Of a DNA stretch of 64,000 nt, positions 22,106 through 33,220 are shown piece by piece; position 1 is the stretch's first letter; each line of letters opens with the position of its first letter. The notes beneath the pieces were generated by a model. It did no database searches and was not told the origin of the DNA. It saw nothing but the letters and a program-made list of their open reading frames with translations. The stretch is from assembly GCF_003286085.1 (NCBI RefSeq), contig NW_020825369.1, forward strand, positions 1 to 64,000. The letters are read 5' to 3'. The stretch is from Drosophila persimilis. Its lineage: Eukaryota > Arthropoda > Insecta > Diptera > Drosophilidae. The position numbers and the translations under genes were made by a program.

Positions 22106-25000
22106 TCTTGGGGCTGGGATTGGGGGTCTCTGTGCGTCTTATCTCGCTGAGAGATTGCATTCGCAATGACATGCCGCATAATTGTTCTAATTACATGTGT
22201 CCCCCCCAACCCCCCACCGCCCCTCGGCACCCCTCATTTCCCCCCCCTTTTTTAATGGCGCGTGGGAACAGCATTTGCAGCATTTGGTAATGCAAATATT
22301 ACCAATGTTTTTCTTGCTTTTGGTTTTATTCTCGAGCACTGGCATGCACACAGCACGACACCTGTGTGTGGGGCACACAGTGCGGGCGCTTTGGTGGCGC
22401 CTCTAGTGCTGCTCTAGCCATCGTTTAAGCGGTGTCCCCTAGTCAGCGACTTCCCGCTGCTGTCAGCTCCTTAAATGTCAACCAACGGACAACCGTCTGG
22501 GGCCGAGTGGCATCTTCTTGGTGGGGTGGGGGGGGGGGGGGGGGGGGGGACTTGCAATTAAGTTTTGAAATATTCAATTTGTCAGAGTTCTTGGAAATCC
22601 GGCTACAACTAATGATAATTTCAGGTACTTCCTTATAAGCCCCCCCCCCCACTCTGGGGCGCAAGGCTTACCTCTGCCACTGATCCGCTCCCACTCTCTG
22701 CCCCCCCCGTGCCACTCGTTTTTCATAAGTGACAAATTTATGGCGCGTGTGTTGCAAACCACATAATTTGTCTGACTTTGAATGTCCCCCCCCCCCAACA
22801 CACCCCCACCCCCCCGCTACAGGCGAAGGAGACCCAATCCCTCTCTGGATCGGTCATTGGATACATCCGAAAAGAATCATGAAATTTATGCGCAACGCCC
22901 CTTGGGCCAAATTAATGGATGCTTATTAATTTATAGCTATTTAAATGATCTCTCGAGGATCGAGGATCGGGGATCGCAACATTCCAAGGCTCCCTCGCGC
23001 GATCCTCTCTCTCTCTCTCTCTTTCTCTGTCTCTCTAATGAAGTCTGATCTGTCGCGTGTGTGTAGGTGTGTGTGTGTGTGTGTGTGTGCGCCAAAGTGT
23101 ATTTAATTTACACCTGAAACGAAGATCGAAACTGAAAACCGAGAACCGAACTTGAACCTGAAATGCTCTCCGCTCTCCACTCCCCGCTCCCCACTCCCCG
23201 CTCCCCGCTCCCCACTCCCCACTCCCCGCTCTCCTCTTCGGATTGGGGGTCTGACTCTGGCTGCCATATAAATTAGCATCATGGGGAGAGGTCGGTCGAA
23301 AAAATTAAAACATTTTTCGCCTTTTATTTCACGGTGAAAAATGAAAGTGTTTGCTTTGGTTTCTTTTTGGGGTCTTTTGGGGGTGACTTTTGTTGTTGCT
23401 GTTGCTGTTGCTGTTGTGGAGCTTGTGGCATTGACTGGCCATAAATTTTGCGGACCACGGCTACGGCCAGTATCCAGCTCATCGCTGAGCAGAGCAGAGC
23501 TCGCTGTGTGGTCAACCGCCGCCGCCGCCTTTCTATGACTAAGAGGCCCGCACAGCTGGCCAGGCCCGAACCGCTGGCTCCATGGCTCTTTGGCTGGGGG
23601 ATCGGCGATTGCATCGCTCTTTCTCCTCCATTTGAAAATTACTATTATAGTTTTATGTGCTATTATTTGGGCATCAAGAAAAAGGCAGCGAGCGAGCGAT
23701 CGAACAGAGAAACAAACGCCACAGCCCCCGCAGCGCACAAAAGATCTCTCAAGACACACATGAAGCCAAAGACAGAGCCAGAGCCAAAGCCAGAGCCAAA
23801 GCTGGAGCTGGAGCTGGAGCTGAAGCTGGGGCCTGAATCTGTGGCTCAGGTTGAGGCCGAAACTGGGGGTCGGATCCATTGGACTTTTTGCATAATCGAA
23901 GCGGGTTGCTGTCCGGCGGCGGCGGCATCTTGATTAGCATTCAGAGTTGAAGTTAAAGTCGGCATCGACATCGAGCATCGGGCATCGGACTGTGCCACCA
24001 CCCTACGGGCAGCCGGTGGTGGCAAGAATCTTTTTGGCGCCAAACGAAGCCAGCCAGCTCTGGTAGATACATTTGGTAACTGTTGCGGATGTCTGATGTC
24101 TGATGTCTGATATCTGTAATCTTTTTGGGGGCCATGTGGCATGCAACGACGAACTTGATTAACTGCAAATGCAACTGCAACATTTGGTGGCCATGGGTTC
24201 TCACACAATTAAAATGCCTTCTTGTCAAAAGGCGGCGGCGCCTCCTCTTCGGAATGTCAATGCCAAACCCCCCCCTTCCATATAGGTTCTCCCCCCCCCT
24301 CTGTGCTTGTGGCACAACTCTCTTTGGTGGCGTGGGCGTTGCGTAGCGCGGCAGCAGCTTTTGGCTTTGTCGCCGATTGTCGCCTCGTGTAAATGTCAGA
24401 GATTGGCAAATGCCATAAGGCAGGCACAGGCAGGCCGGCAGCACAGCTCCCACTTGGGGCCCGAACTGATCTCAATTGTTGGGGGCACAAGGCGCAAAAC
24501 CAGTAGCCAGCCCCATTGGAAGCCAGTCGACTGGAAATGCGCGCAAACGCCGATGCAAAGCCAAAGGCCAATCTATGGGGACAAGTCAATGGTGATCGAG
24601 ACCCGAGACCCGGGACCCGAGACCCGGGAACCGAACCACTCTAAGGACAAGTTCAGACAGCAAACATGAACATGTCCAAGGAAATTTGGGTCGAAGCGAA
24701 TCACTCTTTGGTGGTGGTGGCACACAAGGATGGAGATCTCTGGAGCCACGAAAGAAGGAGATTCTTGGTTCTTGAAAACGGAAATGAAATGATCACATAT
24801 CGTCACGCCCCTTAACAAACAGTACGCCCACACGGGCCAGGCCAAAATGCGATCTCCGGGGGGGAGGAGGGGGAGGGGCAGGGGCAAAACTAAAGGCCAG
24901 AACCGAGAACCGAGAACCGAGAACCGAGAGCGTAGCGCAAATTATTTCTCACCATTTATCTGTAAAAATTCGCATATTAAATAAGCGTGCAACCCGAAAT
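21441..25000. other. Noncoding block with many short tandem repeats
   Basis: It contains (CA)n at about 21737-21753, GGATCGG-type repeats at 21888-21960, (TGCC)n at 22073-22103, a 22-nt G run at 22528-22549, C runs near 22641 and 22786, and (GT)n at about 23060-23090. CTCCCCACTCCCCGCT repeats lie at about 23175-23232, GGAGCT hexamers at about 23799-23822, GATGTCT at 24087-24112, and ACCCGAGACCCGGG and ACCGAGA repeats near 24600-24632 and 24900-24930. The 258-residue minus frame at 23103-23879 is repeat-driven and not called. Confidence 0.65.
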
Positions 25001-25021
25001 TATCACGGACCTGGCATCGCC

Positions 25022-25052
<31 letters not shown>

Positions 25053-27119
25053 CCGCGGCCGATCCGAGTTGGCCAAGGCTCCACCGAGAGATCGTAATCT
25101 CGTAAGTGTTTCTCTCTCTCTCTCTCTCTCGCTCTGCCTTTATTTGCTTTTGCTTTGGCTTGTGTTTATTTATTTTACGCAAAGGATATGCTGCCACAGC
25201 AACGCCTACAACAACAGCAACACAGCCACAGAGCACCGCCAAGCGCAAAAGCGCAGAGAAGGAGGGAATTGGGGGAGGGACACACACACACACACACACA
25301 CACAGACACACACGCACAGATAATGGCTGGCCTCCTCCGCCGCCGCTCCATCCTGCACGCGCAGATGAGCATGATGATGATGTCGACAACGATTGCGATT
25401 GCGCCCATGGATTACAATAATTTAACATCATCATAATAAAACAATCAACGTAAGGCATTTATGGAAGGGGCGGAAGGGGGGGGCGGAGAGAAGAATCTCC
25501 TTTGCCTAAGACTGTGTCTCGATACAAATCGAAAAAGGATAAGGGCAGGGGGGCAGGGGGGGGGGGCAATAAATTGAGAGGTCATTCTCTTTGCCATTCG
25601 CGGATGGCGCTTCGATGCCCCATGATCCCCGCCAGACTTTTGACTCCAACAGAACCCATCCGAGTGCCTGGATGCGGTACACTGCGCGAAAAGGTCTAGA
25701 GCGAAGGCGCTTTCGGCCCTGCTAGGCAGCCCCCCTTCTCTGGGCGGCCCTTCTCTCAGTGCAGGCTGTGTCGCTTTTGGACTTGTGCCAAAGTAATTGA
25801 TGTGCTCGCCTGACCTGTGGGAGTTTACGAATCACAGATTATCTCCACCAGACAATGGAGAGCCAGCGACTCACGTCGTCGCTTGGCTTTTTCGGTTTCT
25901 TTATTTTTGTTGTTTTTTTTTTTTTGTGTACGCCCACCAGACGATGCCAAAGAACGAAGGAGACATGCCACGGTCGGAGAAGCAGAGCCCCACGAAGAGG
26001 TCCCTTTTGTGGGGGGAGGGGGAGGGGGGGGCCCCTCTTTGCAGCTCCATCAACAGGTGAAAAGGCGACATTCAATGAGCGAAAAACCAGGCAGGAAAAA
26101 CCCCTCAAAACTATTGGAAAAACGATCGATGAAAACACACAAAAAAAAACAAAGAGGAAAAACTAAATCGCCCGAAAACCCATATGCAAATCAAGTTTCG
26201 GGTTGTGCAACGTCTCTGTGTGGTGTGTCTCCCATGCCCCAGCGCTTGACCTCGCCTCTGGGGTCTGCCTGCAGCCTGCCGCTAGCCTGCTGCATGCCCC
26301 TAGCCTGCTGCATGCCCCGCACAGAGCCCCAACAAATATGCATGTGTGAAAGGCTCTTGGCCAAAATGTCTGGCTCGGGCTAATTTGTCTGCGTTTTCTG
26401 TTTTCTGTTTTCTGTTTTGTGCTTTCTGTTGTGTTGTGTCTCTGGGATCTTGTCTTTTGTCAGTTTCTGTGGCTGCCACATGCGTGGGACGCTAAATAAG
26501 TGCAGCAAATTATATGGGGACAAGTGGCAGGACCAGGACCCCAGAGATGGCCGGAAATCGAAAAGAGGAAGAGGAAGAGGAAGAGGAGTCGTCGTCGCGC
26601 AGCGTGGGTTGCACCACCACCCCCTTCCCCGCCCCCCACACACCGCAATGACCCGAACAGATTCGGATTCTCATCTCTCGAATGCAGATTGCATCATTTG
26701 GTTGCAAGTGCAGCAGGCAGGAGCGGCAGCAGGCAGCGGCAGCAGGCAGCAGGCAGTGCAAATGTTAGGCTTGTCTTTTGGCTTTTATTTAATGCTGGAA
26801 TTAACCTCGCCTCGGGTCCAAGCCATAGATCGCAGATCGTATATTTCTGAGACATATGTACGTACGTACGAATGCCGCACTGTACTCGAACTCCGCTCCG
26901 TTATACGCCTATGACTTATATGGCCAACAAGCGGCAGCCCACCGCCCGTACCGCCCGCACCGCCCGCCTGTCTGCATATGTGGCATATCCGCCTGCAACT
27001 AAAATAAAAAGCGACAAAGCGAAGGCTATCGTCTATCTATTTGGGGGGGGGACAGTCGCACCCAGAGATACCCTCGATACCCACATTTCTTTGGGGGTTG
27101 GGGCAGGGGATCGTAGGGA
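25001..27119. other. Noncoding block with GA, CA and GGAAGA repeats
   Basis: It contains (GA)n at about 25021-25046, (CT)n at 25110-25132, (CA)n at about 25278-25305, a G-rich tract near 25543-25567, a duplicated CCTAGCCTGCTGCATGCCC phrase at about 26279-26317, TTTTCTG heptamers at about 26396-26425 and GGAAGA hexamers at 26563-26588. No exon is recognised. Confidence 0.65.
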
Positions 27120-27640
27120 TTATTTTATTTATTTATTTGTGTAATAAAAATTAATTTTTATTATTTAAAACAGCTATAACTCTGATTAATTTCGATATAT
27201 ATTTTTATTCAATTTTTTATTTTAATGAAATGATTTTTATTTTCAATATTTTAAATTTTTTCAAGACTTCTTAGTTTTGGATCTCAATTTATTTTGTGAT
27301 TTTGCAGTTTTTATCTTAATATTTCCAATATTTTTTTAAACAATTTTTTTGTATTTTAATTTTTATTGAACAAATAGAATTTTTCTATTATTTAAATTTT
27401 TGTTTACACGTTTTTTTTTTTTCTTTTTTTTTTAATTTTTATTAGAAATTTTTTTTATTTAAATTTGTATTAGAAAGAAAATAGTCAATTTTATATTATT
27501 ATTTTTTTTTAATATTTTAAATTTTTGTTTATACTTTTTTTTTTCTTTTTTTTTAATTTTTATTAGAAAAATATAGTCATTCTTTTAGCTAAAATTCCTT
27601 CAAAGATGAAAAAATTTTAGCCATGATTTTTTGAGATATT
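27120..27640. repeat. T-rich/AT-rich tract with an internal 125-bp tandem duplication
   Basis: The phrase TTTAAATTTTTGTTTA followed by a T run, C, a T run and AATTTTTATTAGAAA occurs twice: the AAATTTTT core starts at 27394 and 27519, a period of 125 bp. This looks like slippage-generated low-complexity DNA; no gene is seen. Confidence 0.7.
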
Positions 27641-28206
27641 TACAAAAAAAAAAGGACCTTTCTTTTATGGCAACAGGAAGATACACAGAGATGGCATCTA
27701 GGCATCGATCTATGGTATTTTCTATGGGAAATTGTTCGATTTCAAGGGGATTTTCCCACTTATGGAGCAACAATTTATCCCTGGCAAAGCCCTCTTCGCA
27801 GTCATAATACCCTCTCACTCTCTCTGTCTCTCCGTCTGTCTGTCTGTCTCTTTCTTGAGAGTACAAAACCATTCCTGAGGCAGTGGGAAACCGAAACCTG
27901 TGCCATGGCGATGGCGAGATGTGCGGCTCTGTGCCATTTATGAATCGCTTCGACTGCCGCCGCTGCCGCTGCCGATGCCGCTGCTGTTTCTGTGGCTGTG
28001 CCACCCACAAATATTTGACTTCTCACCTACAATAAATAAAACAATAAAAGCCCCCCACCCTCCCCTCTCCACACAGAGAGAGAGAGAGACAGAGAGACAA
28101 ATGCAAAACAGCTCGCAAAAAACATTGCATATTCAATAAATTTCTTGTTTGTTTTAACAATATTTGAGATCTTTATCTCGCATATTGAAAAGCAATCCAC
28201 ACATAC

Positions 28207-28238
<32 letters not shown>

Positions 28239-29250
28239 AGTGGCCATTGTTGCTGGTGGCTGCTGCATTTGCATGCTGCAACATGGCCAAGAAACGCTTG
28301 TCACGCTTGGCTAAAAATGGTAAAAATGACAAATGTTTCACAGCAGCAAAAACAACAAAAAAAGAAAAAAGAAAAAAAAAAAGTGCAGCCCCCAAACTGC
28401 TCCCCAAACGAACGAAACTGCAACAAAAAGCGGCAGAGCAGAGAGCAGAGAGCAGAGAACATGACAGGAGGCCATGCAACTATCGTAGCATTCAATAAAA
28501 TATGTAAAAATATTAACAAAAAGACACACAAGGAGGCGCTGAAACAAAAGACTTGGACAACGAACTGGCAGAACGCCAGGGGAGGCCACTCCAAGAGGCG
28601 GCAAAGAATGGGGCAGCGAGGCAGAGCTGGCGAAAGAGGCCTCTAATAGCGGGTCTAAGAAATGGAGGGAGGGGTAGGGGGGGAGAAAGACTGCGCCAAG
28701 GAGTCCACCAGCGAATGGGACACCAGACGAATCGAGTCTGCCGCTCTCTCGTTGGGGGCTGCCATTCAGCATCATTATTAGCAGCAATTTGTGTCTTTTA
28801 TTGCCCCCAAAATTGTCCAGCGTCCCCCTCCCCCCTCCCCACCCAATAATAATGTTAATGCCTCGTACTTCTCATAATAATACACCCGACGATCCGGACG
28901 ATCCGAACGATCCGGACGATCCGAACGGTCGGTCGCGTTTTTTTATTTTTCTCTTCTTGTCTTCATTCAAGCGTTTGTTTGTTTTGTTTCGGATTTTTCG
29001 GCCGCCCTCAGCCATTGAAAAGGCCATTTACTCGTATTGGAAAGCCATCCCGGAAAAACTCTGAAAAATATTGGAAGGCAACGCAAAGTGCAGGCCAATG
29101 GCAAAACGAATACGGGAATGCCCTTAGTTGCCCTTCAAGGGGGGGCTTCAAGGATATTTTTCGTAGACGTAAGATGGGGATTCCCTTCATCTATGCCTCA
29201 AGATACTCCCCATCCAAATCCACAACCGCATGGGCCCTGAGTATATCCGC

Positions 29251-29269
29251 ATACCCTTGTGGAGGGTAT
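29251..29269. repeat. ATACCC...GGGTAT hairpin, possible DINE-1 relic
   Basis: ATACCC (29251-29256) pairs with GGGTAT (29264-29269) across a 7-nt loop; the sequence ATACCCTTGTGGAGGGTATT closely resembles the terminal hairpin of DINE-1/INE-1-type elements as I recall it. Flanking sequence does not extend the match convincingly. Confidence 0.35.
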
Positions 29270-29544
29270 TCCTTGGAGCCCGGATAATTTAGCATACTTA
29301 CGGCCTCTGCGATTGCCTGCAATTTGTTTTGGGCACCACCTACTACTCTTCCATGCCGTAGAGGCCTCTTCTCTGGCGGTAAGAGGTCGCCACCGCCACC
29401 GCCACCGCCACCTCCTCCGCCCGCCACCCCCACCACCACTGCGAAGCGAAACCTTTTTTGGCCATAAAAATCAAAGTGGGCTGGCGATTCACTTCGTTGT
29501 TGTTGATGTCTTCATTATAATTTCATCTTCCCTTTAAAACGAAC

Positions 29545-29594
29545 GAATACTCATACTCATACTCATACTCGTATGAATATGAATATGAATATTC
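29545..29594 (-). repeat. 50-nt hairpin whose minus-strand RNA would pair along 24 bp
   Basis: The left arm (29545-29568) is built of ATACTC units and the right arm (29571-29594) of ATATGA units, with a 2-nt loop. The mismatches on the + strand are all C opposite A, so an RNA transcribed from the minus strand would instead have U-G wobbles and could pair over the full 24 bp. Confidence 0.7.
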
Positions 29595-31745
29595 CCTCTC
29601 CATTGGGCAGCCGTTTGCGTGGGCTGCCACACGCCACACGCGAGTGGAGTGGAGTGGAGCGGTGTGGCATGCAATCGAGTGGAAAATTGTGGTTAAGCCC
29701 AAAAATAGGGTTTCCTCCTCCTTGAGGGGCGGTTTTTGTATCTTTTAGATTGCATTTTCTTTTGGAATGAAGACATTTTGGTCATTCGCTATGCTTGCCC
29801 CTCGCCGCCCTCCCCCCTCTCTAATCATGGGCTCTATATGTCAACAGAGGGAGAGGGGGGGCTGGGGGCTTCCTGTACCCTGTCCTGTGCCCCATCCAAT
29901 GACCCATTATCCACGTTTTGTGGCAGCTGCAGTGCCTCTGCCTCTGCCTCCTAATTATCGGCATTTGCTTAACAAGCAGCTCCGTCTGCTGCAACGATGT
30001 TTTTGCCTGGCTGGCGCCTGGCGCCTGGCGTTTCGCATGGAAATTAAAGGCCAGTCGATGCCAGGCCGGGCACGACGATACGCAGTCGTTCGGGGCACAA
30101 GTGGAGGCCTGTTTAGGCCAGCGAGACGGGCCCCTGCTTAGGCCCGGCAGTCGGTCGGTTTAAAAAGCAATCAACACGTGATTATAATGATGCGGCAAAT
30201 AGCAGTCCGGTCGCAAGTTGCCCGGCGATTTGCTCCCCGTCTTACACATAATTGACAGGACAGGACGGGGCAGGACGGGGCAGGACAGGACGGGAGGAAG
30301 GAGGATGGAGGATGGATGCTGGGAAAGGAGGTGCTGCATTCATTCGATTAGGAGGCGACTCGCTGTGACAGTAATTTCTGGAATCGCATCGAAACCCGTT
30401 TGCCGCGCTTTGCCTTTCGGTTGCTGATCATTTAATTTGCATTTGTGCCACAATTTATGCCGCGCTCTTGTGATGGACATGGCTGCCCCCCCCCCTTGGT
30501 CCACCTCTGCGGCTGCCACAATCTGTGGTACGCTCAAACCGCCCCCCCCCCCCCCCCCCGCCGCCCCGCGCACTGCTTATCATATCATTTGCATCTACAC
30601 TCGTGTTTATTTCTGCACCATTTGTGTTCGACGATCGTTATCTGCATCCGTTTAAAAATGTTGCACAGAGCTTTTTCTGCTGCTGCCTGCCTCTTGTTCA
30701 ACAATTTGTAGCAAGTGGTTTTCATGTTCATGGGAATATTGTTTTGCATGCCACACACACACACACACACACACACAGCGGCAGAGCCTGGGCCTCTAAC
30801 ATGTGTTTGTTTATATTGCGGCTGCTGTTGCCATGTTGCCATGTTGCAAATGCCACCCAGTGGGTGCCACCATCGATATCGATATCCCCCCGACGAAACG
30901 AGCCCGACGCTTGCCCCATAAAATCAATGGCTTTATGCCCCATCCTTCGTGACACGCAGACCCTGCCTCTCCCTCTCCCCCTCTCTCTCGTTGTGCCACA
31001 CTTTGATGGCACTTTTTTAATTAGTCTTTCACTCAAACGATGGCTATGGCTGCTGCTCTTTCGCTTCATGCTACACAAAACTGTCGCTCGTATGGGGCAT
31101 GCAACAGGTTGCATCGCGTGCTGACATGTGGCTGCCACACACCACACCACCGCCTGACTGCCTGCCTGACTGCCTGCCTGCCACTGGGGGTAATTAGAAG
31201 TCATTTGTCATATGCTGCGGTCGCTACAGTGGTCCCTCCAATGAATGGATGGATCGATGGCTCTTTTCTCTTTTTTGGCGCTGCTCCGGAGACCTTTAGA
31301 GTCTCTTCAGAGTCCCTTCTGCCTCTAGTCTTCCTCTCTGTCTCCATTTCCGTACAGCCTGTGCCCCACAGTGCCTCCTGTATCTCTCGTGTATCTGCAT
31401 CTGCATCTGCGACCACATTCCTTGACCAAAATTAAAAACTGTAAACTGTCACCGCAAAAGCGCAGAGAATTAGAGACACTTTCGCAGCAAAAGGTTAAAC
31501 GCAGGGGCACTGCTCCGGGTAATAGATACATTTAGACGAGGGCCGTGCGGCAGGAGCGACAGCCAGCCAGAGATGCGGATTCCTATCTACGATTTCTAGC
31601 GGAGGAATGCTCGAAAAATATTAATATTTGCTTCAAAAAGAAGTCCGGAAAATGCATTTCCGATCCAAAATTGAATGAGTTTTAGGCAGAACCGATGAGG
31701 ATGGATGGTAATGGATCCCGTACCGATAGTTGGAAAAAGCAATAG

Positions 31746-32187
31746 CTCCCTCATTATTATTTATTTTACTAAATTTAAGTAACCATTAAATTTGCATAAA
31801 TTAGATTCCCAAAAAATATAGTATAAAATGTGGCATTTTTCAATTAAAAAATTAATTAATAAATTAATATATAATATAATAAATTAGTTTATAATATAAT
31901 AAAATTAATAGATTAATATGTTATATAAAATAATTGATTAGTAAATATTTATTAAATAAAATAATAATAATAAAATACATATGTATGTATGTACATATGT
32001 ATGTATATAATAAATAAATTAATATATAATATAATAAAATTTATAAATTAATATAATAAATAAATTAGTGTATAATATATTACAATTAATAAATTAATAT
32101 ATATTATAATAAAATTAATAGATTAATATATTATATAAAATAAATTATAAATAAATATATATTTTAATTAAAATAATAATAATAAAA
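31746..32187. repeat. AT-rich tract, 210-bp imperfect tandem duplication
   Basis: The segment is nearly pure A+T. AAAATTAATAGATTAATAT occurs at 31901 and 32111, a spacing of 210 bp, and both copies end in AATAATAATAATAAAA. ATGT/ATGTATGT repeats at about 31977-32007 separate the copies. It directly abuts the DINE-1-like element, so it may be an AT-rich insertion site or part of a composite repeat. Confidence 0.75.
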
Positions 32188-33220
32188 ACGAGGGGGAACG
32201 TTGTGAGTTGCTGCGGACACCGCAACTCTACAGTTATACCCGATACTTAGTCAGTATGGCTCTCCTCCGGCAGACGCCGCTAATATTTAACGACACGACA
32301 AAGAGTGCGTGCGAGAGAGACAGAAAGTCAGTCTGAGCGTGACGTCTAGCGCTGCGTAGCCAGTGCAAATTGATTTATTCCTTTTGGCTATAAAAATAAT
32401 CTGATCTGATCCAGACTCAGCAATCTGATAGATATGGTCATTATCTATGATTCTGATGAGTTATGATACGTTTTATAGTGAGATCTAACAGAAGTGCGGA
32501 TACCAAATTTGGTTACTCTAGCCTTAATAGTCTCTGAGATTTGTGGTTGCCCCAGATTTTCGTCCTTTGCGGGGGCGGAAGGGGGTGCGGCGAAATTTTG
32601 ACACAAAACGGTCAAGGTCCGATATCACAGGAGTGTGGATACCAAATTTGGTTGCTCTAGCTCTTATGGGTTCTGAGATCCTTGAACTCATATTTTGCAA
32701 TTGGCAAAACCGACCATGAAACCTGTGTGTTAGAGTGAGACAGAGCGAGAAAGAGTGAAATTGTTTTCGTGATTCTGGCTGTAATAATTATACGATCTGG
32801 TTCAGATTTTGCACTCTAGAAGATATAGTCATCTTCTACGATTCTGCGTTTTTAGTTTTCTCGAATCTGCAATATTGTGGATGCATCAGATTCTCGCCCT
32901 TTGTGGGGGCGGAAGTGGGCGGGGCAAAATTTTGAAATATTTTTGGAGCAGTGACATATCACAGAAGTCTGGATCCAAAACATCGTTGCTCTAGCTCTTA
33001 TAGTCTTTGAGCATTAGGCGCTGAAGGGGACGGACAGACGGACAGACGGACGGACGGACAGACGGACAGACAGACATGGCTCAATCGACTCGGCTATTGA
33101 TGCTGATCAAGAATATATATACTTTATGGGGTCGGAAACGATTCCTTCTGGACGTTACACACATCCACTTTTACCACAAATCTAATATACCCCAATACTC
33201 ATCTTGAGTATCGGGTATAA
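32188..33220 (-). mobile_element. DINE-1/INE-1-like nonautonomous Helitron relic
   Basis: The right end (33186-33220) forms a hairpin with arms TATACCCCAATACTC and GAGTATCGGGTATA. Next to it, in minus orientation, come TTCCGACCCCATAAAGTATA, a TTGATCAGCATCAATAGCCG block, GAGCCATGTCTGTC and then a CGTCTGTC repeat tract (33030-33076). This order is characteristic of Drosophila DINE-1/INE-1 elements. TATACCCGATACT at 32235-32247 is the exact inverted copy of 33207-33219. A second hairpin (32205-32228, GAGTTG-CTG-CGG / CCGCAACTC) lies just outside it. Internal sequence has GGGGGCGGAA twice (32570 and 32910) and ACCAAATTTGGTTGCTCTAG-type repeats. There is no transposase, so it is nonautonomous. The left boundary is approximate. 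Confidence 0.8.

Larger units (their letters stand above)
27641..31745. other. Noncoding block with CA, C-run and decamer repeats
   Basis: It contains (GA)n near 28075-28095, (CA)n at about 28206-28237, GAGCAGAGA at 28437-28460, GATCCGGAC/GATCCGAAC decamers at about 28888-28928, CCACCG hexamers at about 29390-29412, and CAGGACGGGG at about 30258-30295. C runs lie at 30485-30494 and 30542-30559, (CA)n lies at about 30753-30777 and TGCC/TGAC repeats at about 31150-31183. Two hairpins at 29251 and 29545 are listed separately. No exon is recognised. Confidence 0.65.

Noticed and set aside
23103..23879. 258-residue minus-strand open frame
   Set aside because: It is made of Gln-Leu, Trp-Leu and Gly-Ser-Gly repeats from CTCCCC and GGAGCT tracts, and is overlapped by frames on the other strand.
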